Positions 46,988 through 56,466 of a stretch of DNA of 64,000 nucleotides are shown piece by piece. The DNA comes from Halocatena halophila (GTDB lineage Archaea; Halobacteriota; Halobacteria; Halobacteriales; Haloarculaceae): assembly GCA_027563145.1 (NCBI GenBank), contig CP071307.1, positions 186,001 through 250,000 on the forward strand, given 5' to 3'. The notes below the pieces were generated by a model, which was given only the letters and a program-made list of their open reading frames with translations, was not told the origin of the DNA and searched no databases. Each line of letters starts with the position of its first letter. The first letter of the stretch is position 1. The position numbers and the translations under genes were made by a program.

Positions 46988-47617
46988 TTACCCTCGCATG
47001 GAGATTGCAAGCCCTGTGAGAAAGTACACACAACCCTGCAAAAAGCCAGTGGCAAAGCCCGCTTGAACGGCATGCAGTTCAACCGTGCTCAACAGCAGAT
47101 TCCCGAGCAGAATCACCACACCGGCTACGATGAGCGGGATGAGAGCCCAGCGTTTTCGGTACAGATAGTAGTACCAGCCGCCAAGAAGAACTGTAAAAAG
47201 TCCAGCAGTAATTCCCCAGGTGATGTAGACGTTCATAGTGGAGCCGACAATGATCTGTACGCCAAACGCCATGAGAAAGAACACAATCGTAAACGCAACA
47301 CCGAGCCAGTTGTACACTGGCGCGTCCGATTCACCGAGAGAAATCGAGTGTGTCTTCCAGAGCACAGAGGTAATTGTCACTGCTCCGCCGATCCATGGAG
47401 CCCAGAGCAGGGATTCGATCACACCAGCATACGCGTGGCCGCTGAGCCATGACTCCGCTGAGGCATATGATATTGGAATTGCTCCAATCGCGAGCGCGAA
47501 CACCATTAGTGTCAGCCCAAACGTCCGAACTGTCAAAGTTTTGTCGTACCCTTCGATCTCCGTCAGCGTCTCTATCGCTTCCGTTGGAGACAATCCTTCT
47601 GTCGTTTCTTTTGCCAT
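46988..47617 (-). CDS. Membrane protein of unknown function, operonic with regulator
   Basis: The product has 209 residues with six to seven hydrophobic segments after a soluble N-terminus (MAKETTEGLSPTEAIETL). No transporter motif is visible. Gene pairs of a small membrane protein and a winged-helix regulator recur in haloarchaea with no assigned role. ATG 47617 is preferred because a TATA-like CATAAATAAA (47637-47646) lies about 24 bp upstream, giving a leaderless message; an in-frame upstream start at 47680 lies beyond that promoter. Confidence 0.75.
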   Translation of the reverse strand: MAKETTEGLSPTEAIETLTEIEGYDKTLTVRTFGLTLMVFALAIGAIPISYASAESWLSGHAYAGVIESLLWAPWIGGAVTITSVLWKTHSISLGESDAPVYNWLGVAFTIVFFLMAFGVQIIVGSTMNVYITWGITAGLFTVLLGGWYYYLYRKRWALIPLIVAGVVILLGNLLLSTVELHAVQAGFATGFLQGCVYFLTGLAISMRG

Positions 47618-47636
47618 CACGTCACAAAAAGCACCA

Positions 47637-47646
47637 CATAAATAAA
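47637..47646 (-). promoter_or_regulatory. TATA box of the membrane-protein/regulator operon
   Basis: The plus-strand sequence CATAAATAAA reads TTTATTTATG on the coding strand, centred about 24 bp from ATG 47617. It decides the start of that gene. Confidence 0.5.
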
Positions 47647-48062
47647 TCAAATTCGGGGCTTTCTCGCACAAAGCAACCACAGATTTATTACGGACGAATT
47701 CAGCTTCATATGAGAGATCTGATCCGGTGTACGGTTCGAATGTAATAAACTATAATTGGTATGATTTGCATAAGAGGTGAAGTATTTACTGTAGCTAGAA
47801 CGGATTGGCTGTTATTCAATCATCTAATACCACTATGAATAGGCGATTGATCGGTCTTAGACGGTTATTACTTTAATGACATTTAAAAACAGTTTAGTTC
47901 CATACTATTGTTAATTAGTATGACACATATTTATATAGACACACTTTGACCTTCATGTAGAAATCTAAATCAATAGAATATTCTGGTGGTTCCCACCGTA
48001 CAGGAACGCACCAGACAGGTGATTTCAGACAGCGCGCACTGAGAGCGCCTCTTGTAGAAATC
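47647..48062. other. AT-rich spacer
   Basis: About 415 bp, mostly A/T, between the membrane-protein operon and the rhamnose mutarotase. It holds no gene and marks the left border of the rhamnose/lactate region. Confidence 0.45.
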
Positions 48063-48365
48063 TTAACAGAGGCGATACACCTCATCGAGCCAGACTGGTT
48101 CATCTCCGGTCAGTATCGGCGACATATGCTCATCCCAGCGTGATTGAGCCTCACTCTCGGCCATAACTTCCCTGAATGCCTCCGGATTCTCGAGTTCAAG
48201 CACGCCGAACACAGTACCATCGGCCTCAAACACGCTGTAACGTTCGATTCCTGCATCCGAATCGAGATACGCGGTTTCTAACCATTCCGGAACCTCTTCG
48301 TGCGCGGTTCGATAGTCGTCTCGCTTTCCCTCCTCTATCCGTAACTGGAATGCAATTCGCTCCAT
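48063..48365 (-). CDS. rhaM: L-rhamnose mutarotase
   Basis: The 100-residue ferredoxin-like protein has the family start RIAFQLRIEEGKRDDYRTAHEEVPEW and end WLDEVYRL. RhaM converts alpha- and beta-L-rhamnopyranose so the sugar can enter catabolism. It is the last gene of a minus-strand run that includes the lactate-oxidation genes (48392-51108) and a beta-galactosidase. The 26-bp gap to the LutAB-like gene suggests co-transcription. In haloarchaea L-rhamnose breakdown ends in pyruvate and L-lactate, which explains the pairing. Confidence 0.85.
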   Translation of the reverse strand: MERIAFQLRIEEGKRDDYRTAHEEVPEWLETAYLDSDAGIERYSVFEADGTVFGVLELENPEAFREVMAESEAQSRWDEHMSPILTGDEPVWLDEVYRLC

Positions 48366-48391
48366 ACTGATAAGGGTGCGAACGAATCCGC

Positions 48392-50605
48392 TTAGCTGTT
48401 TTGGGTGTGTGAATCGAGCAGTTCGATCGGATGACGGGGGGTTCGTTCGAGCAGATCGTCGAGTTGGTCGGAACAGGAAGTACCACTGGCGACGACCGTT
48501 CGATCGCTCGTCGCTGGGGTTTGGAACTGCTCGGTAAGCGCCGTACCAACATCGACGCTGAGATCATAATACTCACTCTTATAGCCGAACGAGCCGGCCA
48601 TGCCACAGCACTCGACATCGCTCTCAATTACGTCGAAGCCGAGCCGTTCGAGAACGGCAGTCGTGTACGATTCGAGCCCAAGCGTTCGCTGTTGACAGTG
48701 AGCGTGATACGCCACTGGCTCAGCAGCCCCCTCGAGTGTCGTCAGATCACCACCGTTCTCGAGCAGTCCATAGATATACTCGAACAGATCGTAACTGGCC
48801 GTAGCGATCGGTTCAGCACGCTCTCCGTCGAGTAATTTCTCATACTCCGAGCGAAACATGGCCAGTTCGCCGGGTTCGATGACGACCACGTCACGCCCAT
48901 CGTCAATCAAGGGGATGAGATCTGCAGCCACTGCACTCGCATGACTACGGGCAGTGTCGATCATTCCCTGTGAGAGTGGTGCGCGACCAGACGACCGAAT
49001 CGCCGGCATTTCGACGGCAACGCCGAGTGCTTCGAGTACACGCACCGCCGCCTTGCCACGTTCGACGTGGACTGTATTGGTGTAACAATCCGGATAGAGC
49101 ACCGCCATCCGACGGACAGTATCGAGGGCTGGACCATCACGAGAGTGAAACCACGATCGCAGGGTTTCTCGTTTGAACTGTGGAAGCTCACGGCGATGAT
49201 CGATCCCCAGCGTTCGTTCGAGAACGCTCCTGACCCCCGGCAGTTTGGGGAGCCAGTTCGAGACGGGCGCGGTTTTGCTCGCCAGCGTCGCTACCCGCTC
49301 GAACGACCCAAAAAACCGTTTTTGTGGATCAAGGCCGTCGGGCTGTGTGTCGGGGACGAGCGGATCGACGAGAAACGAGAACGCATCGGCATCACCAGAG
49401 CGATTGATCCGGTCGCGGACGACCGTGTTGATCCACGGAATATCGATGTTCACCGGACACTGGTTCACACACCGTGTGCAGCCGGTACAGAGATCGTTGA
49501 ACGTTGCGGCGCTATCAATTCCCTCGACGGTCGCCTCCCAGCCGGTGGCGATCCCCCCGGAGTACGTTTCTCCGCCAAATGCATGGCCACCGACGTGCTG
49601 GAAGTTTGCACACGAGTTGAGACATGCCGAACACCGGATGCAATAGAGCGTTTCGCGCAGTTGTGGATCGTCGCGAACCGCAAGTCGTCCATTGTCGATG
49701 AGGACGAGATGGAACGTGCGATCTCGATTGCCGTCTGCGATCGGCGTGTCGGGGTCGTCGAACGGGACCGGGGGCGTCTCCACTGGTGGCGTGAACAGCG
49801 ACACGTAAGACGTGATGTCCTGGCCAGTTCCCGACCGGCCGATGAGCTCGACGAACGGCTGGAGATCTGAAAGCGTCGGGAGCAGCTTTTCGACGCCCGC
49901 AACAGTGATCTGTGTGTCTGGAACTGCCACAGTCTTTCTTGCGTTGCCTTCGCTCGTGACGAGCGCGATCGTTCCGGTGTCTGCCGCAATGAAGTTCGCA
50001 CCCGTGATTCCAACGTCTGCCGCACGAATTTTGGCCCCGAGATGTTCTCGCGCAAAGTTGGTGAGCTCTGCTGGCGTTTCGAGTGGTTCGTCAAGTTCGA
50101 AGGTCTCGTTAAACAACTCGGCGATTGCCGCCCGGGATTTGTGGATGGCAGGCACAACAATATGTGATGGAGATTCATCTGCAACCTGAAGGACGAACTC
50201 ACCCAGATCCGTCTCCCAGACGGAGACCCCATCCGCAGACAACGCTTCGTTGCATTCGATTTCCTCCGTCGTCATTGACTTGCTCTTGACGACGGTTTCT
50301 GCGTTTTCCTCCTGGACAACCTCGCGAATGTATCGGTTCGCATCGTCGGCGTCGTCTGCGAGATACACGGAGCCCCCGTTGGCCTCGACCGCCGTACTGA
50401 CGGTCTCGATCAGTTCGGGGAGCCGTTCGATCGCGTCCGCTTTGATCGATCGGGCCCGAGTTTTGTACGCATCGTACTCATCGAGTCGGTCAACAGATTC
50501 GTATCTGCCCTGGTTAAGGTCAGTGAGATTTTCAGAAACCGTTTCGCCCTCGGTTTCGAGCAGCCGTTCGATCTGTGCTGCCGTTTCGGCCCTGGATCCG
50601 TCCAT
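48392..50605 (-). CDS. Fused LutB-LutA-type L-lactate oxidation iron-sulfur protein
   Basis: This 737-residue fusion of two Lut subunits has a LUD domain (about 60-290), a pair of 4Fe-4S clusters and a CCG region. The clusters are C322, C325, C328, C332 and C373, C376, C379, C383. The CCG region (about 500-735) has CCGMAG at 666-671 and lone cysteines C507 and C637 where a second CCG would be expected. In bacteria LutA and LutB are separate; together with LutC they oxidise L-lactate to pyruvate and pass electrons to the respiratory chain. The ATG shares a base with the stop codon of lutC (TAATG), so both are translationally coupled. Related glycolate or other hydroxy-acid oxidation is an alternative. 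Confidence 0.87.
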   Translation of the reverse strand: MDGSRAETAAQIERLLETEGETVSENLTDLNQGRYESVDRLDEYDAYKTRARSIKADAIERLPELIETVSTAVEANGGSVYLADDADDANRYIREVVQEENAETVVKSKSMTTEEIECNEALSADGVSVWETDLGEFVLQVADESPSHIVVPAIHKSRAAIAELFNETFELDEPLETPAELTNFAREHLGAKIRAADVGITGANFIAADTGTIALVTSEGNARKTVAVPDTQITVAGVEKLLPTLSDLQPFVELIGRSGTGQDITSYVSLFTPPVETPPVPFDDPDTPIADGNRDRTFHLVLIDNGRLAVRDDPQLRETLYCIRCSACLNSCANFQHVGGHAFGGETYSGGIATGWEATVEGIDSAATFNDLCTGCTRCVNQCPVNIDIPWINTVVRDRINRSGDADAFSFLVDPLVPDTQPDGLDPQKRFFGSFERVATLASKTAPVSNWLPKLPGVRSVLERTLGIDHRRELPQFKRETLRSWFHSRDGPALDTVRRMAVLYPDCYTNTVHVERGKAAVRVLEALGVAVEMPAIRSSGRAPLSQGMIDTARSHASAVAADLIPLIDDGRDVVVIEPGELAMFRSEYEKLLDGERAEPIATASYDLFEYIYGLLENGGDLTTLEGAAEPVAYHAHCQQRTLGLESYTTAVLERLGFDVIESDVECCGMAGSFGYKSEYYDLSVDVGTALTEQFQTPATSDRTVVASGTSCSDQLDDLLERTPRHPIELLDSHTQNS

Positions 50606-51108
50606 TATTCCTCCACAAGAACGACGGTCACTGTGCGTGGGCCGTGGGCACCGTACACTAGCGATCCCATATCCGCCGTTGCACTCGGCCCTGTCGCGAG
50701 GACATGATCGCCTCGACCGGCAGCCACGAGCTCCGAGAGACGATCGAAGGCGGTCTCCATGTCTGGAACAATGTCCGTCGCCCGAAGGACAGCGATATGA
50801 TGATCGGGAAAGAGACTTGACAGCTCCGAGCCGGTCGGCGTGGCCTCAAGCACCAGCGTGCCGTACGTGGCAATACCGAGCACTGCAGTGGTAATTCCAC
50901 ACACCGCCGTCTGGAGTGCCCGCGGTGTTGGATCGAGAGCCACATCCAGATCGGCCAGCGAACACTCTTCAAACGGCAACTGCACGCCGACGGCTGGCCG
51001 TTCGATTACCGTTTTCAGTGTGGCTTCTAGCGATTGTGGTGTAGTATGCTTTACCGACGATTCGACGTCCTGGAGCGACGATTCAAACGTCTCGAGTGGT
51101 GTTGGCAT
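50605..51108 (-). CDS. lutC: LutC-like LUD domain protein
   Basis: The 167-residue LUD-domain protein ends ATGPSATADMGSLVYGAHGPRTVTVVLVE, resembling the LutC/YkgG C-terminus; this is a normal if short length. LutC is the third subunit of the L-lactate-oxidising LutABC complex. It is coupled to the downstream fused LutBA gene by a one-base overlap and follows the GH42 gene by 116 bp on the same strand. Confidence 0.87.
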   Translation of the reverse strand: MPTPLETFESSLQDVESSVKHTTPQSLEATLKTVIERPAVGVQLPFEECSLADLDVALDPTPRALQTAVCGITTAVLGIATYGTLVLEATPTGSELSSLFPDHHIAVLRATDIVPDMETAFDRLSELVAAGRGDHVLATGPSATADMGSLVYGAHGPRTVTVVLVEE

Positions 51109-51224
51109 GGATCGTATCTAGTTGAAGATGACTCCGCACGCTTTGGTGTTACGGTGAGGGCGAACGCTTCAGTCTTCGAAAAACTGCTCCGGAAATTCGC
51201 TGGAGCATCAGGCCGCCACCATCG

Positions 51225-53210
51225 TCAGTGGATTTCGATCGATTCGATCGATTCGGTGGTCACAGCACAGTCATACGCTCCAAGCGTGGAGGATCCAATT
51301 GTGATCTCGCCATCGATCGAGACGGAATCAGTGCCAAAGTTGAACACCCAGGCGTAGGGACCACGCTCTGCGATACGAACGGTATCTGGAAGTCGTTCGT
51401 CCAGCCGATCGACGCCAGCCTCCGACAGCACCCTACTGATGATCGTATCGGCAAGTGCAGGCGTCGGCCAGACGCCGACATAGTAGCACGAGCCCTCACC
51501 GACGTCGTTACGCGTGATTGCTGGACGGTTCTGATGGACGCCAGTAGCATGTGTCCCGATACACGTTGCAGTCTCGAGAGCGAGCGCTTCGGCCCAGGTG
51601 TGATAATCGAACGTTGACCCATCGATCGTTACGCGCGTTTCGAACCGGTCGTCGACCGACTCGTGTTGTGCTACGGTTGCGCCAACGGTGTCCGTGAGTG
51701 GTCCGGGTGCCAGTCCCTCAACGAGACGATTCGCTCGTGTTTTTTCACCGGTCCGAAGTGTCGTGAGCAGTGTGCCACCCGATTCGACGTACGCAGTGAG
51801 ATTTTCTGCGCGTACATCTTCCAGCAGATACAGTGCCGGTGCGATGACGAGCGAGTACGATTCAAGGGGATCAGTCGGCGAGACCACAGCCACGGTGACG
51901 CCCCGCCCCCGAAGCGCGGTGTAGTACGTTTTGATGTGTTCCCACGGATCGAACGACGGAGCCATCGACTGGGTGGATAGCGCCCAGAGACTTGGTGGAT
52001 CGACAACGAGCGCGACGGAGCCATTGATCTCGCCGTCCTCTAGTTGATCCAGTTCGGATGCGACACGGGTAGCGTCGTGATACCCACGATCGGGCGTGCC
52101 ATCCTGTCGTCGCAGGCCGGCGTGGTACTGTTCCTGTCCCGAGCGACATCGCCGCCAACGGAAGTACGCAACAACGTCTGCTCCGTGGGCTACAGCGTGG
52201 TGTGCCCAGAACGCCATTGCGCCGTCTGCGGGTGTCGGCGAATATGGTGGCCAGTTGATCGTGCCAGGCTGTTGTTCAAGCACCCAGACCCGATCGGAAG
52301 CGACACCACGATACCAGTCGTGGTTCAGACCCAACTGATCCGGGTTTCCGATTCGAAGTTCCTGGCGGCTTGGCTTCACACCGGGCACCGTCTGTGGTGC
52401 CCCGGTCGGATAGACGTCCCAGGAGGCAAAATCGAGATCATCGCGGAACGCGAACGGGTCCAGATCCGTGTGTGAACACATGAAGTTGTGGGTCACGAAC
52501 CAGTCGTCATTAGCTGCTCGCAGAATGCGTGCCTGCAGTCGATTGTACGCCACAACTCCTTCGTTGGTGAATCTGTGGTAGTCAAGCAAACGACTCGGAT
52601 GGTGGTCGGCCGGCGTCGATCGGGGTGGGTCGATCTCGTCGAACGACCGGTATCGCTGGCTCCAGAACGCGGTTCCCCACGCCGTGTTCAGCTCAGCAAT
52701 CGTTTCGTATCGTTCCCGGAGCCAGTCACGAAACGCCCTCCCACAGTCCGAACAGTAACAGAACAACGTCCCGTGACAGCCATACTCGTTGTCGATCTGC
52801 CAGCCGATAACGGGGTTAGCATCTACAAATCGGTTGGCGAGCGCGCTAACAATCCGTTCGGTGTGCTCACGGTAGACCGGACTGTTGTAGCAGTAGTGCC
52901 GCCGGCTCCCAAACCCGTTGACAGTACCATCTGGCTCTTGCTGGTGAATCTCAGGATGTCGATCGACGAGCCACTTCGGTGGAGCGGCGGTCGGCGTACA
53001 GAGCACGGCCTGGAGATCGTATTCATCGAGCAGTTCCAGCACGGCCTCGATCCAGCTGAAATTGCGTGTCCCCGGTTCTGGTTCGATCTGACTCCAGGCA
53101 AACTCGCCAATTCGAACGTACTCGATGCCAGCGGCCGCCATCTGCTCGATGTCGGTCGCCCAGCGTTCGCGCGGCCAGTGTTCGGGAAAGTAACAGACGC
53201 CGATGTCCAT
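51225..53210 (-). CDS. GH42 beta-galactosidase
   Basis: This cytoplasmic 661-residue enzyme lacks a signal peptide. The acid/base Glu142 is in GWQIDNEYG and the nucleophile Glu312 in VLEQQPGTINW. The zinc-type cysteines C107, C151, C153 and C156 match the metal site of Thermus-type GH42 enzymes. The N-terminal TIM barrel (about 1-390) is followed by the trimerisation domain and a small C-terminal beta domain. It would release galactose from oligosaccharides, for example galactan side chains of rhamnogalacturonan I. ATG 53210 is chosen because a TATA box lies 25 bp upstream (leaderless) and the extra residues of the longer frame are Cys-rich and atypical. Confidence 0.92.
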   Translation of the reverse strand: MDIGVCYFPEHWPRERWATDIEQMAAAGIEYVRIGEFAWSQIEPEPGTRNFSWIEAVLELLDEYDLQAVLCTPTAAPPKWLVDRHPEIHQQEPDGTVNGFGSRRHYCYNSPVYREHTERIVSALANRFVDANPVIGWQIDNEYGCHGTLFCYCSDCGRAFRDWLRERYETIAELNTAWGTAFWSQRYRSFDEIDPPRSTPADHHPSRLLDYHRFTNEGVVAYNRLQARILRAANDDWFVTHNFMCSHTDLDPFAFRDDLDFASWDVYPTGAPQTVPGVKPSRQELRIGNPDQLGLNHDWYRGVASDRVWVLEQQPGTINWPPYSPTPADGAMAFWAHHAVAHGADVVAYFRWRRCRSGQEQYHAGLRRQDGTPDRGYHDATRVASELDQLEDGEINGSVALVVDPPSLWALSTQSMAPSFDPWEHIKTYYTALRGRGVTVAVVSPTDPLESYSLVIAPALYLLEDVRAENLTAYVESGGTLLTTLRTGEKTRANRLVEGLAPGPLTDTVGATVAQHESVDDRFETRVTIDGSTFDYHTWAEALALETATCIGTHATGVHQNRPAITRNDVGEGSCYYVGVWPTPALADTIISRVLSEAGVDRLDERLPDTVRIAERGPYAWVFNFGTDSVSIDGEITIGSSTLGAYDCAVTTESIESIEIH

Positions 53211-53230
53211 GCACACCCGTGCGTGACAAA

Positions 53231-53250
53231 CTATATATGCACACCGGTGT
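53231..53250 (-). promoter_or_regulatory. TATA box and 10-bp palindrome ahead of the GH42 gene
   Basis: CTATATATG (53231-53239, plus-strand reading) is centred 25 bp from ATG 53210. Directly upstream of it is the perfect palindrome ACACCGGTGT (53241-53250), in the place of the BRE/activator site. A regulator bound there could recruit or block TBP/TFB. Confidence 0.5.
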
Positions 53251-53869
53251 CGGCAGATTTTCACATTCTGCCAGTCCGGTATTTCCGGATGAACGCGAGC
53301 GGTACATTCATTCCCAAAAGAAAGCACGGGCCGTTTGCTGTATGTCTCTCGCTGGCCGACGGTGGATGCCTTGCGCGTAGTCTCTGTCCGTTACTCGCGT
53401 ACCAGTGTAATGGGTTTTTAGCCATTCAGATTACACTCAAGATTGAATCGTGGGAAATTCCCATCCGCTGTGGACGGACACGAGCAACTGTGCGGAGGCA
53501 ATTCGAGTTCTGCTCCGAGACTGCAGTTCGGGGGACGGCCCCGGTTCGGTGGTTCTAACATCCACATAGGGAGCTGGCTCAGAAAACGGCTGCTATCGGT
53601 TCCGACCAGGATTTCAAACCAGGGAAATGTTCTACTTTGTTGCTAATAATATCTACTCATGTAGTGGTAATACTATTCACATATTCAGATTGCATTCATC
53701 ATATGGAATCAAAAGAATTTTAATCTCGAAACATGCTGATTACTATACTCACGTCATGCACTGCCGGTAGACTCTCGATTTCCTTTCGGTGAAACTGACG
53801 AGACATCCATATGAGTGACCTAGCCGATCAACGAATGCGACCCAACGGTTGTGGGCGGTGAACTGACCG
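53251..53869. other. Spacer between divergent GH42 and molybdoenzyme genes
   Basis: About 620 bp. The part near the GH42 gene is GC-rich but contains no intact frame; 53640-53760 is AT-rich and probably carries the molybdoenzyme promoter. A 16-codon frame at 53811 (MSDLADQRMRP) ends shortly before the next gene and is not called. Confidence 0.4.
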
Positions 53870-55933
53870 ATGAATGAGTTCGTTCGGACCACGTGTATGC
53901 GCTGTGCGGTTGGATGCGGACACGTTCAACGCCCCGCCGAAGACGGCCACGACACACTTTCGGTCCGCGGAGACACGGACCATCCCGTCAGCGAGGGGCT
54001 GGCGTGTTCAAGGGGGCTCCGTGAGAGTCGCCCGCCCGAGCGGCCAGAGCTAACACAACCGCTTGTCAGACGGGATGGAACGTTGTGTCCTACCACGTGG
54101 GCGGAGGCTCTCGACCACGTCATCAGAACATTCGAAGCAATCCAAGAGCACAATCGAGACGGGATCGCAGTGCTCGCCAGTGGCCAACAGACCAACGAGG
54201 CTGCCTACGCGCTCGGAAAACTCGCTCGCGGAGGATTGGGTACGCGATACTACGACGCAAACACGACACTGTGTATGTCAAGTGCGGTCGCCGCCTACGA
54301 CGGTGCGTTCGGGAGCGATGGTCCGCCCTGTACCTACGACGACATCCCCGCCGCACAGACTCATCTCGTGTGGGGAGCCAACCCAGCCGTCGCACATCCG
54401 GTATTGTTTCGCTGGATTCATCAGAGTGTACAGCAATCAGACAGCAAACTCGTCGTCGTCGATCCAGTGGTCACGAAGACAGCCGAGCAGGCCGCCGTTC
54501 ATTGCCGGCCGGATCCAGGCTGTGACCTCGCTCTCGCGCGGGCCGTTCTCGCGAGAGCCATCGAACGAAACGTGATCGATCGAGAATTTATTGCGTCTGC
54601 TACCATTGGATTTGGCGCTGCTCGCGACAGTCTTTCGCCGCCGAACCGTGTGGCGGCCACAGCCGGTGTCTCGATCGCTGAAGTCGATGACCTCGTAGAC
54701 GCATTCGCCGATCCCACGCTCGTATACTGGGGGATGGGCGTCAACCAGAGCACACAGGGCACCGCAACGGCCAGGGCGCTCATCGACTGCTGTTTGGCGA
54801 CCGGAAACGTCGGGCCAGCCAGCGGTCCGTTTTCGCTGACCGGGCAGGCAAACTCGATGGGCGCGCGGGTCTGTTCCTCAAAGGGCTCCTGGCCAGGTTA
54901 CCGGGAGTTTACGGACGCAGACGAACGGCGCACTGTTGCCGACACGTGGGCAATTCCGGTCGAACGACTGCCCGATGATCCGGGACCGGGGCCGGTCGGG
55001 ATCGTTGAGTCGATCGCTGCCGGGCCGATCGAGGCCCTCTGGACCGTTGGAACGAATCCAGTCGCTGGACTCCCGGACACAACAGCGGTTCGTGAGCGGC
55101 TCGATGCCACGTTTCTCGTGGTCCAGGACGCATTTCGTAGCGAGACAGCAGAGCTAGCTGATGTCGTTTTTCCCACAGCAACCTGGGGAGAATCCAGCGG
55201 AACGGCCATGAACATGGACCGGACCGTCTCACGAGTCCGTCCAGCGTCTGTGCCTCCTGCTGGCCATCGGAGCGACCTCGAGATAATCACCACGCTGGGA
55301 AACCGGATCGTTCCCGGACTGTTCGATGTGTCCGATCCCAGACGCATATTCGATGAGTTTGCTGGCCTGACGGCAGACACCACTGCCGACTGCTCCGGTA
55401 TTACATACGAGCGCCTAGAGCGCGAGCTCGCGGTTCGCTGGCCCGCACCGGACGAGCAAACAGCAGGTGGCTATCGATATTACAACCGCGATGCTGACAG
55501 TGATACCTGGTGTTTTCCAACATCAACCGGGCGAGCCAGTTTTTCGACCGGTTGCCACGATGGCGTCCCCGAACCAACTGACGAGTCGTATCCGTTGACG
55601 CTTACCACCGCACGCCGTCACGATCGCTACAACACTGGCGTCCGAACACGCGTCAATGCTGACCGGACAACCCATCCGGTGGCCCGAATCAACCCGGCAA
55701 CGTTCACTGCTAACGGACGGAAGGCTCCGACCGAGAACGAGCGTCCGCTTATAACCATAGAATCCCGTCGAGCGTCGATCACCGCCCGGGTAGAACCGGA
55801 TGAAGCGATACCCAAAGCCATGGTCTGGCTACCGATCCATCACCCGGTAACGAACCACCTCACAATCGCAGCGACTGATCCTGACTCGAACGAGCCGAAC
55901 TACAAACAGTGTGCGGTACGCCTCATCAGATAA
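53870..55933 (+). CDS. Molybdopterin oxidoreductase, assimilatory nitrate reductase-like
   Basis: This 687-residue enzyme of the DMSO-reductase superfamily has the N-terminal 4Fe-4S site C9, C12, C16 and C46 (TTCMRCAVGCGHVQ...GLACSRG). The molybdenum ligand is probably the Cys in TTLCMSSAVAAYDG, the arrangement of NasA-type assimilatory nitrate reductases. The blocks YWGMGVNQSTQGT and SGPFSLTGQANSMG also resemble NasA, as does the C-terminal beta barrel. No nitrite reductase, transporter or cofactor gene is nearby, so nitrate is not certain and another oxyanion or organic substrate is possible. No Tat signal is seen, so it is cytoplasmic. Confidence 0.8.
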   Translation: MNEFVRTTCMRCAVGCGHVQRPAEDGHDTLSVRGDTDHPVSEGLACSRGLRESRPPERPELTQPLVRRDGTLCPTTWAEALDHVIRTFEAIQEHNRDGIAVLASGQQTNEAAYALGKLARGGLGTRYYDANTTLCMSSAVAAYDGAFGSDGPPCTYDDIPAAQTHLVWGANPAVAHPVLFRWIHQSVQQSDSKLVVVDPVVTKTAEQAAVHCRPDPGCDLALARAVLARAIERNVIDREFIASATIGFGAARDSLSPPNRVAATAGVSIAEVDDLVDAFADPTLVYWGMGVNQSTQGTATARALIDCCLATGNVGPASGPFSLTGQANSMGARVCSSKGSWPGYREFTDADERRTVADTWAIPVERLPDDPGPGPVGIVESIAAGPIEALWTVGTNPVAGLPDTTAVRERLDATFLVVQDAFRSETAELADVVFPTATWGESSGTAMNMDRTVSRVRPASVPPAGHRSDLEIITTLGNRIVPGLFDVSDPRRIFDEFAGLTADTTADCSGITYERLERELAVRWPAPDEQTAGGYRYYNRDADSDTWCFPTSTGRASFSTGCHDGVPEPTDESYPLTLTTARRHDRYNTGVRTRVNADRTTHPVARINPATFTANGRKAPTENERPLITIESRRASITARVEPDEAIPKAMVWLPIHHPVTNHLTIAATDPDSNEPNYKQCAVRLIR

Positions 55934-56043
55934 AATCAGTTCGAGTGGGTGTCTATGTTGGGTCCGAACCAGAGTGATGCACATAGCCGGTGCTTTCATT
56001 TATCACCCATCGAATTATAGCAACTGTCGATTAACAACTGCAT

Positions 56044-56466
56044 ATGGACGTTCCACCTGACGTTGAACAACTCATCACGGATGCAAAGCTCATGGCTCAC
56101 ATTGCAACTGCTGTGGACAGTCGGCCACACGTTGCTCCCGTTTGGTATGGCTACGACGATGGCGTTCTTTCTATTCTTACCACTGGAAAGAAACTCGAGA
56201 ATATCCGAAAGAATCCGAGAGTTGCGGTCTCGATCGAACAACACACGGATGGTAACGCAGAGTGGATGATCTCTTTGCTGGGGACCGCATCGGTATTCGG
56301 TGATGACCCTTCGCGTATCAACGAAGCAGCACGCGAAATCTTCCCGAAATATCTGGGTCCGGACGAGGACACCTGGCCCGAGTATATACAGCAGGCGCTC
56401 AGCGATGACCCACCCGAATCGCTGGTAACCATTGAGATCGCCTCAGCGACTGTAACCCGGTTCTAG
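56044..56466 (+). CDS. Pyridoxamine 5'-phosphate oxidase family (flavin split-barrel) protein
   Basis: The 140-residue protein reads as a split beta-barrel: LMAHIATAVDSRPHVAPVWYGYDDGVL, then TTGKKLENIRKNPRVAVSIEQH. This is the pattern of FMN- or F420-binding family members that reduce small molecules or bind heme or flavin. The N-terminal DVEQLITDAKLMAHIATA segment is typical. A TATA-like ATTATAG lies about 28 bp upstream of ATG 56044. The reaction cannot be predicted, and the gene is not tied to its neighbours. Confidence 0.82.
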   Translation: MDVPPDVEQLITDAKLMAHIATAVDSRPHVAPVWYGYDDGVLSILTTGKKLENIRKNPRVAVSIEQHTDGNAEWMISLLGTASVFGDDPSRINEAAREIFPKYLGPDEDTWPEYIQQALSDDPPESLVTIEIASATVTRF

